From positions 248,001-312,000 of the forward strand of contig NZ_JXUP01000003.1 of assembly GCF_001891085.1 (NCBI RefSeq): a DNA stretch of 64,000 bases, written 5' to 3'. Of the stretch, positions 1-7,324 are shown piece after piece. The DNA comes from Campylobacter concisus. GTDB taxonomy: Bacteria; Campylobacterota; Campylobacteria; Campylobacterales; Campylobacteraceae. The number at the start of each line of letters is the position of its first letter. Within the stretch, counting starts at the first letter, position 1. Position numbers and translations under genes: made by a program. The notes below the pieces were generated by a model. It was not told the DNA's origin. It did not search any database and saw nothing but the letters and a program-made list of their open reading frames with translations.

Positions 1-106
1 TAAAGCCCTCTAGCTCTCTTACTACAGGGCTTGGCTCGCTTAAAATTTGCGAGCAGGTTTTACAAAATGTCTTTAGCGTAAAGCTCTTGCAAAACGCACA
101 AAACAT
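1..106 (-). CDS. ComF-like phosphoribosyltransferase, N-terminal fragment cut by the window edge
   Basis: An open frame starts at an ATG (106-104) and stays open for 35 codons to the left edge. The fragment carries a CxxC pair near its start (FCAFCKS) and another (FCKTC) about 10 residues later, followed by a LSEPS..VRELEGF segment. That is how ComF-family proteins begin: a four-Cys zinc-binding finger ahead of a phosphoribosyltransferase fold. ComF proteins take part in DNA uptake during natural transformation. The ATG overlaps the TGA of the upstream lipoprotein gene (ATGA), so the two are probably co-transcribed and translationally coupled. Only the finger is visible; the catalytic domain lies outside, so the family call is an inference. 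Confidence 0.6.
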   Translation of the reverse strand, partial: MFCAFCKSFTLKTFCKTCSQILSEPSPVVRELEGF

Positions 107-663
107 CAGCTATTTAAGATAGCGATCGCAGAGCGTTTAACGGCGTCGTTGATGATGTCTGTTAAGAATGGCTTAAACGCTCCACCTGTGGGAATTAACT
201 CAAATTTGGTTTGATTATTTGAAATATTTTTAACGATACTTTGATCGCCTTTTTGGATCTTAAGTGTAATCTTAATATTGCCTTTTGTATTATCAGTGCC
301 GTATCCGCTCATATTTGCTTCAAATTCGTTGATAAAAATTTCAACTACAACGCCACCCATGCCATTTACATTTGCACCGCGCGCCATAAGTTCTTTTTTG
401 AGCGAATCGCTAAAATAAGTAGCAAGATCGTTTTGAAGCACGACATATTCTTTTACTGTGCCTTTACTATCAGTGATCGTAGCAATGGTACTTTTGTTTT
501 TGCGGTTGTCATACACTGCGCTTATATAGGCCTCAAAGCCGCTATTTTGCTGGCTTGCAGCAGCCTTATATGGATCAAATGCGACAACACTTTGACTTGG
601 CGCACAACCAGTTAAAAACAAAACAAAAAGTCCAAAAATAGCTAAAAATTTAAATTTATTCAT
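106..663 (-). CDS. Lipoprotein, YajG-like
   Basis: A 185-residue protein with a lipoprotein signal peptide: basic start (MNKFKF), hydrophobic stretch and lipobox LTGC with the lipidated Cys at position 20. The mature part is soluble and of mixed alpha/beta character, with no membrane helix, and resembles the YajG/LPS-assembly-lipoprotein type of small envelope lipoprotein. It should be exported and anchored in the inner or outer membrane facing the periplasm. It lies 11 bp after a second lipoprotein gene and its stop overlaps the start of the ComF-like gene, so all three look co-transcribed. The lipoprotein call is firm; the YajG-type assignment is weak and no biochemical role can be stated. 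Confidence 0.75.
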   Translation of the reverse strand: MNKFKFLAIFGLFVLFLTGCAPSQSVVAFDPYKAAASQQNSGFEAYISAVYDNRKNKSTIATITDSKGTVKEYVVLQNDLATYFSDSLKKELMARGANVNGMGGVVVEIFINEFEANMSGYGTDNTKGNIKITLKIQKGDQSIVKNISNNQTKFELIPTGGAFKPFLTDIINDAVKRSAIAILNS

Positions 664-674
664 CGTTTTTCCTT

Positions 675-1397
675 TTAAAGTTTAGTGATCTCATCGGCTA
701 CTTTTATCGCGGCTTGTTTAACTAAAAGTGCGATAAAAAAGTCAAACTGACCAGACTCTGAAGCCTCTAGCTTCTCCACATGGTGCCTAGTCGAGATAGG
801 TAACGTTTTTTTGAAATTTATATTTGAAAGGATAAGAAGCCCATTTAGATGTCCATTTAAAATTTCTGAACTTCCCGAATAGCTTCCTCTAAGCTCGTCA
901 AATCTAAAATCAAGCCTGTACGTATAAGGCGATGTTTGAGTATCGACAACAACGATCCCGCGAGAATTTAACTCACGCTGCAAAAACATGTAAAAAAGCA
1001 CTTCAAGGCGCGGATTTGAGTTAAAAACTGCAGTATTTCCTTCAACACCTGTGTAATATATCGATCTTGCACTACTTCTGGCATCGACGATCCTGTGGAA
1101 ATAAACCTTTTTTAATCCAACATTAGTATCGATCATGTTTTTTTCCAAGCAGCAGTTTATTGCTACATCACTTTTGTATTTAACACCATTTATAAAAAGA
1201 CCATCGCCCCTGCCTTTACAAGCGCTGCAGTCAGCCGGTATCCTCATAACCTCTTCAAAATACATCTTATCTTCGCTGTTTATGCTCGCACTTTGCACAC
1301 CGTCTATACCCTCACACGATAGACAAAGGCTAGCTTTAGCCACGCAACCAGTTAGAAAGATAGCTGCAAAAACTGCTAGTAATGTCATTCTTAGCAT
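675..1397 (-). CDS. Cysteine-rich lipoprotein of unknown function
   Basis: A 240-residue protein with a short signal peptide and lipobox LTGC (Cys 18). The N-terminal quarter of the mature protein is unusually rich in cysteine for a Campylobacter envelope protein: a CLSC pair at about residues 25-28, then a CSAC pair and a CC doublet. That could be a periplasmic metal or disulphide centre. The C-terminal part has no recognisable motif. The start overlaps the end of the tautomerase gene by 7 bp (ATGCTAA), and the next lipoprotein follows 11 bp later, so this is an operon. I do not recognise the family; lipoprotein export is well supported, the rest is not. Confidence 0.75.
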   Translation of the reverse strand: MLRMTLLAVFAAIFLTGCVAKASLCLSCEGIDGVQSASINSEDKMYFEEVMRIPADCSACKGRGDGLFINGVKYKSDVAINCCLEKNMIDTNVGLKKVYFHRIVDARSSARSIYYTGVEGNTAVFNSNPRLEVLFYMFLQRELNSRGIVVVDTQTSPYTYRLDFRFDELRGSYSGSSEILNGHLNGLLILSNINFKKTLPISTRHHVEKLEASESGQFDFFIALLVKQAAIKVADEITKL

Positions 1398-1621
1398 TTT
1401 ACTTCCTTTTGCTCTTTTTGTTTTTTGCGGAGATTTTTCACACTCTCGCCTGCGATGCCGTAGTTATTCGTATCGATCTCATCGATAATGACAACGGTAT
1501 TTTGAGCGCTTCTACCTAAAATTTCGCTTATTAGCTTTGTAACTCCGCTTATCATCTTCTCTTTTTGCTCCACACTTGGGCTATCGCCCTCTTTTGTCAC
1601 GCAAATTTTCACAAATGGCAT
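1391..1621 (-). CDS. 4-oxalocrotonate tautomerase family protein
   Basis: A 76-residue protein starting MPFVKICVTKEG. After Met removal the N-terminal Pro is the expected catalytic base of the tautomerase superfamily. The usual small beta-alpha-beta layout follows (SVEQKEKMISGVTKLISEIL helix, then the VVIIDEI strand). The frame extends upstream, but the start at 1621 is chosen because a clear AAGGAG ribosome site lies just ahead and because Pro must be residue 2. The tail after the core is long and lysine-rich (KKQKEQKEVKC). Such enzymes form homo-oligomers and tautomerise enol/keto acids; the natural substrate in Campylobacter is not known. It overlaps the following lipoprotein gene by 7 bp. 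Confidence 0.85.
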   Translation of the reverse strand: MPFVKICVTKEGDSPSVEQKEKMISGVTKLISEILGRSAQNTVVIIDEIDTNNYGIAGESVKNLRKKQKEQKEVKC

Positions 1622-1793
1622 AGTGCTCCTTTTTGCAAATTTAGTATTTAAACCTATCAAAACAGCATAAGACAAGTCATAATGTCGTGAGATGATTTTG
1701 GATGTTGCGCATAAATTTTCGATCAAGATAGGACAAATAGTCCATCGAAGAGAGAAAATTTAAAGCTCATTCAAAGGCGCTCACGGCACGCCT

Positions 1794-3584
1794 CTAGTCT
1801 ATTTTTAGGACGGATAAAAACGCCTCCTGCGGCAAATTCACCTTTCCTATCGCCTTCATCCTCTTCTTACCCTCTTTTTGCTTTTCTAGCAACTTCCTCT
1901 TACGAGTGATGTCGCCGCCGTAGCACTTGGCTGTGACGTTTTTGCCCATTGATTTTACGGTTTCGCGAGCTATGATTTTATTGCCGATGCTCGCTTGTAT
2001 CGCCACCTCAAAGAGTTGACGCGGCACGATCTCTTTCATCGCTTTTACAAAGTCCCTGCCCTTTGTCTGCGCCTTGCTCTCAGGCACGATGATAGAGAGC
2101 GCATCGACCGTCTCGCCGGCCACTTTGACATCAAGCTTTACTAGATCGCCCACGCGGTAGTCGCTAGGCTCATAGTCAAAGCTCGCGTAGCCTTTGGTGC
2201 TTGACTTTAGCTTGTCGTAAAAGTCCATCACGATCTCATTCATCGGTATGTCATACTCAAGCAAAACGCGGTCAATCGTGATGTAGTCCATCTTCGTTTG
2301 TATGCCGCGGCGGTTGTTTAAGAGCGTGATGATGTTGCCCAAAAACTCGCTTGGCGTGATGATAGTAGCCTTCACGTATGGCTCAAGGATCGAGTCTATT
2401 TTATTTACAGGCGGCAGCTGGCTTGGGTTTTGGATCTTTAAATTTAGCCCATCAGTTTGGATGACTTCATAAGTCACAGTTGGCGCTGTGGCGATGAGAT
2501 CTAGGTCAAATTCACGCTCCAGCCTCTCTTTGACGACCTCCATATGAAGAAGGCCTAAAAAGCCAACCCTAAAGCCAAATCCAAGTGCGACCGAGGTCTC
2601 TGGCTCATAGCTAATGGAGCTGTCATTTAGCTTTAGCTTATCCAGCGCGTCACGCAGATCTTCAAATTTATCAGTTTCTATTGGATAAAGTCCCGCAAAA
2701 ACAAACGGCTTAGCCCTCTCAAAGCCGCCAACTGGCTCTTTTAGCGGGTTTCTAGCCTGCGTCATCGTATCGCCCACCTGCACGTCGCTAACATTTTTAA
2801 GACCAAGCACGACTATGCCAACCTCGCCAGCGCTAAGCGTTTTGGTCTTGATCGGAGCTATAGGATTTGGATACATGAGGTCTAGCACGATGTGTTTTTT
2901 ACCTGTACCCATGACCAAAATTTCATCGTTTTTTGAAATTTCACCATCATAAACACGCACAAGAGCAAGCGCACCAAGGTAGTTGTCAAACCAACTATCG
3001 TAGATTAGCGCCTTTGTAGGCTTACTTACGTCGCCATTTGGCGCAGGGATCCTCGTGATGATCGCTTCAAGTAGCTCCTTTATGCCAACGCCTGTTTTTG
3101 CGCTCACTTCGATCGCTCCTGAGCAGTCAAGTCCGATAATGTGCTCGATCTCGTCTTTTACCCTAGCAGGGTCAGCCGCTGGCAGATCGATCTTGTTGAT
3201 GACTGGGATGATCTCTAGGTTGTTTTCAAGCGCAATATAGACGTTTGCGATGGTTTGCGCCTCCACGCCCTGGCTAGCATCCACGACAAGCAGCGCACCC
3301 TCACAGCTAGCTAGGCTACGGCTTACCTCGTAGCTAAAATCAACGTGTCCTGGGGTGTCTATCAAATTTAGAACAAAATTTTCGCCATTTAGTGCGTAGT
3401 TTAGGCGGACAGACTGGGCTTTGATCGTGATGCCACGCTCTTTTTCGATATCCATCGTGTCCATGATTTGCGAGCTCATCTCACGGTCACTTACGGCGCC
3501 ACACTCCTGAATGAGGCGATCAGCAAGCGTGCTTTTGCCGTGGTCAATGTGAGCGATGATGCTAAAGTTTCTAATGTTTTTCAT
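1794..3584 (-). CDS. lepA: Elongation factor 4 (LepA) GTPase
   Basis: A 596-residue translational GTPase of normal LepA length. The G domain starts at residue 1 with P-loop AHIDHGKST, the switch region with RGITI, G3 DTPGH and G4 NKIDL. Beta-barrel and EF-G-like domains follow, then the LepA-specific C-terminal domain ending near [14 protein letters not shown]. LepA binds the ribosome and acts on stalled or mistranslocated complexes and on initiation/assembly. The gene stands alone on the minus strand, with a small hairpin just upstream of its start. Nothing in it is unusual. Confidence 0.97.
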   Translation of the reverse strand: MKNIRNFSIIAHIDHGKSTLADRLIQECGAVSDREMSSQIMDTMDIEKERGITIKAQSVRLNYALNGENFVLNLIDTPGHVDFSYEVSRSLASCEGALLVVDASQGVEAQTIANVYIALENNLEIIPVINKIDLPAADPARVKDEIEHIIGLDCSGAIEVSAKTGVGIKELLEAIITRIPAPNGDVSKPTKALIYDSWFDNYLGALALVRVYDGEISKNDEILVMGTGKKHIVLDLMYPNPIAPIKTKTLSAGEVGIVVLGLKNVSDVQVGDTMTQARNPLKEPVGGFERAKPFVFAGLYPIETDKFEDLRDALDKLKLNDSSISYEPETSVALGFGFRVGFLGLLHMEVVKERLEREFDLDLIATAPTVTYEVIQTDGLNLKIQNPSQLPPVNKIDSILEPYVKATIITPSEFLGNIITLLNNRRGIQTKMDYITIDRVLLEYDIPMNEIVMDFYDKLKSSTKGYASFDYEPSDYRVGDLVKLDVKVAGETVDALSIIVPESKAQTKGRDFVKAMKEIVPRQLFEVAIQASIGNKIIARETVKSMGKNVTAKCYGGDITRKRKLLEKQKEGKKRMKAIGKVNLPQEAFLSVLKID

Positions 3585-3607
3585 ATAAGTTTTACTTTTT
3601 ACTAAAT

Positions 3608-3629
3608 TTTAGGCTTTATTTTGCCTAAA
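3608..3629 (-). terminator. Small hairpin between the CDF gene and lepA
   Basis: TTTAGGC at 3608-3614 pairs with GCCTAAA at 3623-3629. On the minus strand it is followed by an AT-rich run, so it may terminate the CDF-gene transcript ahead of lepA. A second hairpin (AATAGAGC/GCTCTATT, 3674-3692) lies closer to the CDF stop but has no U-run. Confidence 0.4.
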
Positions 3630-3702
3630 GTTGATTTAAATGCCAATAAATATATTTTTATCATAAGCCCGCCAATAGAGCTTGGCTCTATTCTTAAAAA
3701 TT

Positions 3703-4626
3703 TTAATGACAATGTCCAAAGTGCTCATGTCCTTCATCGTCATTTAACTCGCAGATGAGATCGTCTTTATGTCCAAGATTCTCACTTTCAAACTGAAGCG
3801 TGACGTGACCGATGCCTGCGTGAGAAAGCTCATGCTCAATGCGCTTTATCATCTTTGAAATTTCAGCCACACTTAAAGCATCATCCACCACCACGTGGGC
3901 TATGAGCGCATTTGTGCCAGCATTTATCGCCCAGATATGCAGGTCATGCACGATTTTAACGCCATCTACGCCCTTTATAACGCCTAAAATTTCATCCGTA
4001 TCAAGCTTAAGCGGCACGGCTTCTATCAGGATATTAAAGCTATCTTTTAGCAAGCTAGCGCCACTTTTTATGATGAGTAGCGAGACAAAGATACTTGCGA
4101 TGCTATCGGCCTGAGTGAAGTTAAATTTCATCACAAGAAGCGCTGCAATAATGGCACCAACCGAGCCAAGCGTATCGCCAAGCACGTGCAAATAAGCACC
4201 TTTCATATTTAAATTTTCTTTTGCATCAGCACTTTTATGCATATAAATAGCCACGACTAAATTTACCACAAGCCCCAAAATGCTAACAAAAAGCATCGTC
4301 TCAGCTTTGATCTCTGGCTCGTTAAAAAGTCTGATGATAGCTTCGACTATGACAAAGATAGCCAGCGCGATAAGAGCGATAGCATTTATGAAAGCAGCGA
4401 TGATCTCGACCCTTTTGTAGCCAAAGGTCTTTTGCAAATTTGCCCTTTTTTCTGCGATCTTAAAAGCAACCAGCGACAAAAAGAGAGCCGCAGCGTCTGA
4501 GAGCATGTGAAATGCGTCGCTAATAAGCGCAAGCGAGTTTGAAACGAAGCCAAAAACGGCCTCAACTATCATAAACGTGAAAATTAGAAAAAACGAATTT
4601 CTAAGAACGCTCTTGTTGTGCATCAT
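3703..4626 (-). CDS. CDF-family divalent metal exporter (CzcD/ZitB type)
   Basis: A 307-residue cation diffusion facilitator with six predicted membrane helices. The paired metal-site motifs are visible: HMLSD in helix 2 (HxxxD) and HVLGD in helix 5 (HxxxD). This 2xHxxxD arrangement is typical of zinc/cadmium/cobalt exporters. A cytoplasmic C-terminal domain (HDLHIWAINAGT) follows, and the tail is His-rich (DEGHEHFGHCH), a further metal-binding element. It works as a proton antiporter in the inner membrane. Its start overlaps the end of the orphan ABC membrane-domain gene by 26 bp, so the two are translationally coupled. Zinc is the likeliest substrate by family; the specificity is inferred. 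Confidence 0.93.
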   Translation of the reverse strand: MMHNKSVLRNSFFLIFTFMIVEAVFGFVSNSLALISDAFHMLSDAAALFLSLVAFKIAEKRANLQKTFGYKRVEIIAAFINAIALIALAIFVIVEAIIRLFNEPEIKAETMLFVSILGLVVNLVVAIYMHKSADAKENLNMKGAYLHVLGDTLGSVGAIIAALLVMKFNFTQADSIASIFVSLLIIKSGASLLKDSFNILIEAVPLKLDTDEILGVIKGVDGVKIVHDLHIWAINAGTNALIAHVVVDDALSVAEISKMIKRIEHELSHAGIGHVTLQFESENLGHKDDLICELNDDEGHEHFGHCH

Positions 4627-5485
4627 TATCCTTCTTTTCGGCGTCGATCCTCTTGCCGATATCTTTTAAATTTGAAAATTCCTCGATGAGCTTTGGCGAG
4701 TCGTCAAGGCTGATGACGAAATTCCATATATAGGTCATCACAGAGTAGATGTTGCCGGCATTTGTCTGCTGCGAGCTTAGCACTATTATCGCCACCAAAA
4801 AGAGCAGCGAAGCGCTAATACCGATGATAAAATAGCTCATCGCCTCCCTGTTTGAGATCGCTATACGAAATTTAGAAACGACATCGTAGTGCCTATTTAG
4901 CGTGCTTTTATTAAAAACACCTATCACCTTTGCCTCTTTTTCTAGGCGATCATTTAAGCGAAGATAAAGGTCGTCATTTTTCTTGATATATCTTGGTAAA
5001 AATATAAGAAAAACGATCATCACGGCAAAGCACGCCACAGCGACCTTTGGCTCAACAAAGATGAGCATAAACGCTGAGCCGATGATCGAAATAACCGATG
5101 TAAAAAACATAGGAAAATGCATCTCAAAGAAATTTACAAACTCTCGCGAGAGCGCTACTCTGGCGATGATGGCGGAGTCGTCTTTGGCATTTTGTTTTTC
5201 ATTCATGATGACATTTACAGCAAGCTTTGCGTAGATATTTGCAAAAACTTGCGTATCCACGCGGCGCCTAATGGCTCCTACAAGCCACGCTATGAGCACA
5301 AAAAGTGCGTAAATGAGGGCATTTGATGTGTTTCCTTGCATAATTGCGTTGATCGCAAAGCCCGCAAATATCGGGTATGCTAGAAAAAGTCCGTTCTCTG
5401 CTAGCACTAAAGCAAAGGTCAAAATAAGCCTTTTGTTGTGCTCGGTAGCTATGCTCTTTAGCGTTTTAAAGGCGTTATTTTGCAA
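4601..5485 (-). CDS. ABC transporter six-helix membrane domain without an ATPase domain
   Basis: A 294-residue protein with the layout of an exporter-type ABC transmembrane domain: helices near 20-40 and 52-70, a central pair near 125-175 and a pair near 238-265. It ends without any nucleotide-binding domain. There is no Walker A, signature or Walker B motif in it, and no ABC ATPase gene lies next to it. It overlaps the CDF exporter gene that follows. Known relatives are annotated only as 'ABC transporter six-transmembrane domain' proteins. It may pair with an ATPase encoded elsewhere or have lost ATP-driven transport. The fold call is good, the function unknown. Confidence 0.75.
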   Translation of the reverse strand: MQNNAFKTLKSIATEHNKRLILTFALVLAENGLFLAYPIFAGFAINAIMQGNTSNALIYALFVLIAWLVGAIRRRVDTQVFANIYAKLAVNVIMNEKQNAKDDSAIIARVALSREFVNFFEMHFPMFFTSVISIIGSAFMLIFVEPKVAVACFAVMIVFLIFLPRYIKKNDDLYLRLNDRLEKEAKVIGVFNKSTLNRHYDVVSKFRIAISNREAMSYFIIGISASLLFLVAIIVLSSQQTNAGNIYSVMTYIWNFVISLDDSPKLIEEFSNLKDIGKRIDAEKKDNDAQQERS

Positions 5486-5544
5486 ATTTACTCCTAAAAT
5501 TTTCGCGAATTCTAGCCAAAATTTATAAATTTCGAAAAATTTTT

Positions 5545-5616
5545 GTTGTAACTATTGACATTACAGCTAAAAATTATTATACTTCGCTCATCAGTTGTAA
5601 GAAAAAAGATTACAAC
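5545..5616. promoter_or_regulatory. Paired operator-like inverted repeats, probable Rrf2-regulator sites
   Basis: Site 1 is GTTGTAA (5545-5551), 9 bp, TTACAGC (5561-5567). Site 2 is GTTGTAA (5594-5600), 9 bp, TTACAAC (5610-5616). The arms are the same and the spacing identical, with a 49-bp offset. Site 1 brackets the -35 and site 2 lies just after the start site, the placement of a repressor. The nearest regulator gene is the Rrf2 protein at 6759, so it is the first candidate to bind here; that pairing is inference. Confidence 0.7.
5555..5583 (+). promoter_or_regulatory. Sigma-70 promoter of the cupin pseudogene
   Basis: A consensus -35 TTGACA (5555-5560) is separated by exactly 17 bp from the -10 TATACT (5578-5583). 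A start site near 5590 and an AAGGAG ribosome site ahead of the ATG at 5637 complete it. A full -35 is uncommon in Campylobacter, where many promoters rely on the -10 alone. The -35 lies inside the spacer of the first inverted repeat. Confidence 0.8.
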
Positions 5617-5636
5617 AAAAAAATAAGGAGAATAAA

Positions 5637-6011
5637 ATGAAAAATTTTCAAGTTGCAAAGATCGCAAATGCGCCAAGAGTCGAGCTAAAAGAGGCTTTAA
5701 ATTTAACTGGCTGTGAAGTATCTATAAACTAGCTTCCAGCAAATGTGAGCGTGCCATTTGTCCATGCACATAAGCAAAACGAGGAGCTTTACATCATCCT
5801 AGAGGGTGAGGGTGAGCTTTTCATCGACGGTGAGGTGCTAAAAGTAGGCAAAGGCGACGCGGTGCGCATAGATCCAGATGGTAAAAGGTGCTTTAAAGCT
5901 GGCAAAAACGGCATCAAAATGATCTGCATCCAGACAAAACGCGGTAGCCTAGAGCAATACACTATGACTGACGGCGTGATAGTTGATGACGTAAAGCCAA
6001 GCTGGCTGTAA
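5637..6011 (+). pseudogene. Cupin-domain protein with a premature TAG
   Basis: The reading frame starts at ATG 5637 behind an AAGGAG site and would encode 124 residues, but codon 32 (5730-5732) is TAG. The frame is otherwise open to 6011. The part after the stop is a complete single cupin domain: HAHKQNEELY carries the metal-ligand His residues and Glu of cupin motif 1, and GEGELFIDGE and GDAVRID follow. The stop falls at ..VSIN*LPANVSVPF.., where one base change from GAG (Glu) to TAG would explain it. A GTG at 5745 could restart translation and give an 88-residue cupin core. The promoter and operators upstream are intact, so the lesion looks recent. The function of relatives is unknown; small cupins of this kind often accompany quinone or redox stress genes. 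Confidence 0.8.
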
Positions 6012-6031
6012 ATTTAAAAAGCAAAATTTAA

Positions 6032-6634
6032 ATAGCAATCTTAGGCACAAACGGCAAAAGCGGTGCAAATTTATCTAAAAATGGCTTCAAAACTCGGCGA
6101 TCGTTAGAAACAAAGAGTAAAACGACGACGCAAAAGTCATCTATAAAAGATATTTTTTAGCCTACAAAAGCTGATCTAACAGGCTTTGACGCGGTTATCA
6201 GCGCATTTGCAGCATGGAGCGAAGAGACTTTTCCACTTCACAAAAAAGTGGCCGCTCACCTAGTAAATTTACTAGAAGGCACTAGTACAAGGCTCATCGT
6301 AGCTCTTGGCGCTGGTACGTTATTTGTTGATAGCAAAGGCACTATGGTCATGGACACCCCAGACTTCCCAGCGGCATATATGGGCGTGGCAAAGGCTACG
6401 GCGGAGTCATATTTTGAGCTAAAAGGTAGCACAAATGTGCTTTGGACGTATGTAAGTCCAGCAGGCGACTACAACGCAAACGGCGCTCACACCGGTAAAT
6501 ACGTGCTTGGTGGAGATAATCTCATCTTAAACTCAAAAAATGAGAGCTATATAAGCTATGCAGACCTTGCGCTTGCGATCATAGACGAGCTAAAAAAACA
6601 AAAAATTTATACAAAAACGCTTCACAGCAGTTAG
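6032..6634 (+). pseudogene. NAD(P)-binding oxidoreductase (YwnB-like), broken by frameshifts and a stop
   Basis: From about 6032 the translation IAILGTNGKSGANL is a Rossmann glycine motif typical of NAD(P)H-binding epimerase-like proteins. It has no start codon in frame. The similarity then moves to another frame (KMASKLGDR near 6079), then to a third (DDAKVIYK near 6127). It returns to the first at KDIF, followed at once by TAG (6158-6160). From 6161 the frame is open to 6634, and the last part (128 residues from GTG 6248) keeps the C-terminal half of the fold (VDSKG, TPDFPAAYMGVAKA, LWTYVSP, ISYADLALAI). Several independent lesions make this a true pseudogene. Its place between a cupin and an Rrf2 gene recalls the YwnB/YwnA pairing. 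Confidence 0.8.
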
Positions 6635-6652
6635 TGAGCGAGCATAAAATTA

Positions 6653-6695
6653 TAGATTTGACATAGCTGGCAAAAAAGCTAGCTTGTCAAATCTA
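6653..6695. terminator. Long hairpin after the oxidoreductase pseudogene
   Basis: TAGATTTGACA (6653-6663) pairs perfectly with TGTCAAATCTA (6685-6695), and the inner part (AGCT, GC) pairs further around an A-rich loop. There is no good U-run on the plus side, so it may act with Rho or as an RNA-stabilising stem that separates the pseudogene unit from the Rrf2 gene. Confidence 0.5.
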
Positions 6696-6729
6696 AACTA
6701 AAAAAACTGCTTTTAGTAAAAATTTAAAG

Positions 6730-6735
6730 TATAAT
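6730..6735 (+). promoter_or_regulatory. Candidate -10 of the Rrf2 gene
   Basis: TATAAT lies 29 bp before the GTG start of the Rrf2 gene. No clear -35 is present, which is usual for Campylobacter. No GTTGTAA-type repeat overlaps it, so autoregulation through the operators seen at 5545-5616 is not suggested. Confidence 0.5.
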
Positions 6736-6758
6736 CAGAGAAAATTTCAAGGACGATT

Positions 6759-7175
6759 GTGCAAGTAGGGATTAAGTTTTCAACCGCGATCCATGTAATT
6801 TTAGCAGCTTGTTTTTTCAAAGACGAGAAAGTCACGAGCGAATTTATAGCAGGTAGTATAAACACAAATCCTGTCATAGTTAGGCGCCTGCTTGGCACTC
6901 TAAAGGCTGCAGGACTTGTGAATGTTGTAGCTGGAGTTGGTGGTGTGAGTCTTGCGAGAGAGCCAAAAGATATAACCCTCCTTCAAATTTTTAACGCAGT
7001 AAATGATAAAGAAAAACTTTTTAAGATCCACTCTGACTCACCTAAAGCCTGCCCGCTTGGTGGCAAGATCGAGGGACTCTTAACCAACCACCTCCTAAAA
7101 GCACAAGAAGCTTTAGAGGATAGTTTAAGAAGTATTACTTTACAAGATCTATTAGATGAACTTATTAATTTATAA
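6759..7175 (+). CDS. Rrf2-family transcriptional regulator
   Basis: A 138-residue protein, full length for the family, starting at GTG (MQVGIKFSTAIHVIL). The N-terminal winged helix-turn-helix is clear: KVTSEFIAGSINTNPVIVRRLLGTLKAAGLV is the recognition region and GVGGVSLAR the wing. The family's Fe-S-binding three-Cys cluster is missing; only one Cys (98, in KACPLGGK) lies at the usual place. It is therefore more like the YwnA-type regulators than IscR/NsrR, and could sense redox or electrophiles through that Cys. It sits after the decayed cupin and oxidoreductase genes, which it probably controlled. The gene itself is undamaged, so it may have other targets. Confidence 0.9.
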   Translation: MQVGIKFSTAIHVILAACFFKDEKVTSEFIAGSINTNPVIVRRLLGTLKAAGLVNVVAGVGGVSLAREPKDITLLQIFNAVNDKEKLFKIHSDSPKACPLGGKIEGLLTNHLLKAQEALEDSLRSITLQDLLDELINL

Positions 7176-7224
7176 AATTTAAAAAGTAGGCAAACTAAGT
7201 TATAGAATTTAAAAAGTAGGCAAA
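7170..7224. repeat. Two tandem copies of a 30-bp unit
   Basis: The 25-bp segments at 7170-7194 and 7200-7224 differ at one base (TTATAaAATTT versus TTATAgAATTT, then AAAAAGTAGGCAAA in both), with a 30-bp period. The first copy includes the end of the Rrf2 gene, so this looks like a short tandem duplication. Confidence 0.75.
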
Positions 7225-7251
7225 TATATAAAAACCAATCTATTTTATTTA

Positions 7252-7284
7252 TTAGGAGCACCATGTGCTCCTAACTATTTTTAT
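7252..7284 (+). terminator. Rho-independent terminator after the Rrf2 gene
   Basis: A perfect 10-bp stem (TTAGGAGCAC, 7252-7261, with GTGCTCCTAA, 7265-7274) has a three-base loop and is followed by CTATTTTTATA. The gene on the other strand ends at 7325, so it may serve both directions. Confidence 0.8.
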
Positions 7285-7324
7285 ATACTTTATGTAAGAA
7301 TTTTTATAAATTTCTAGCTTTATA

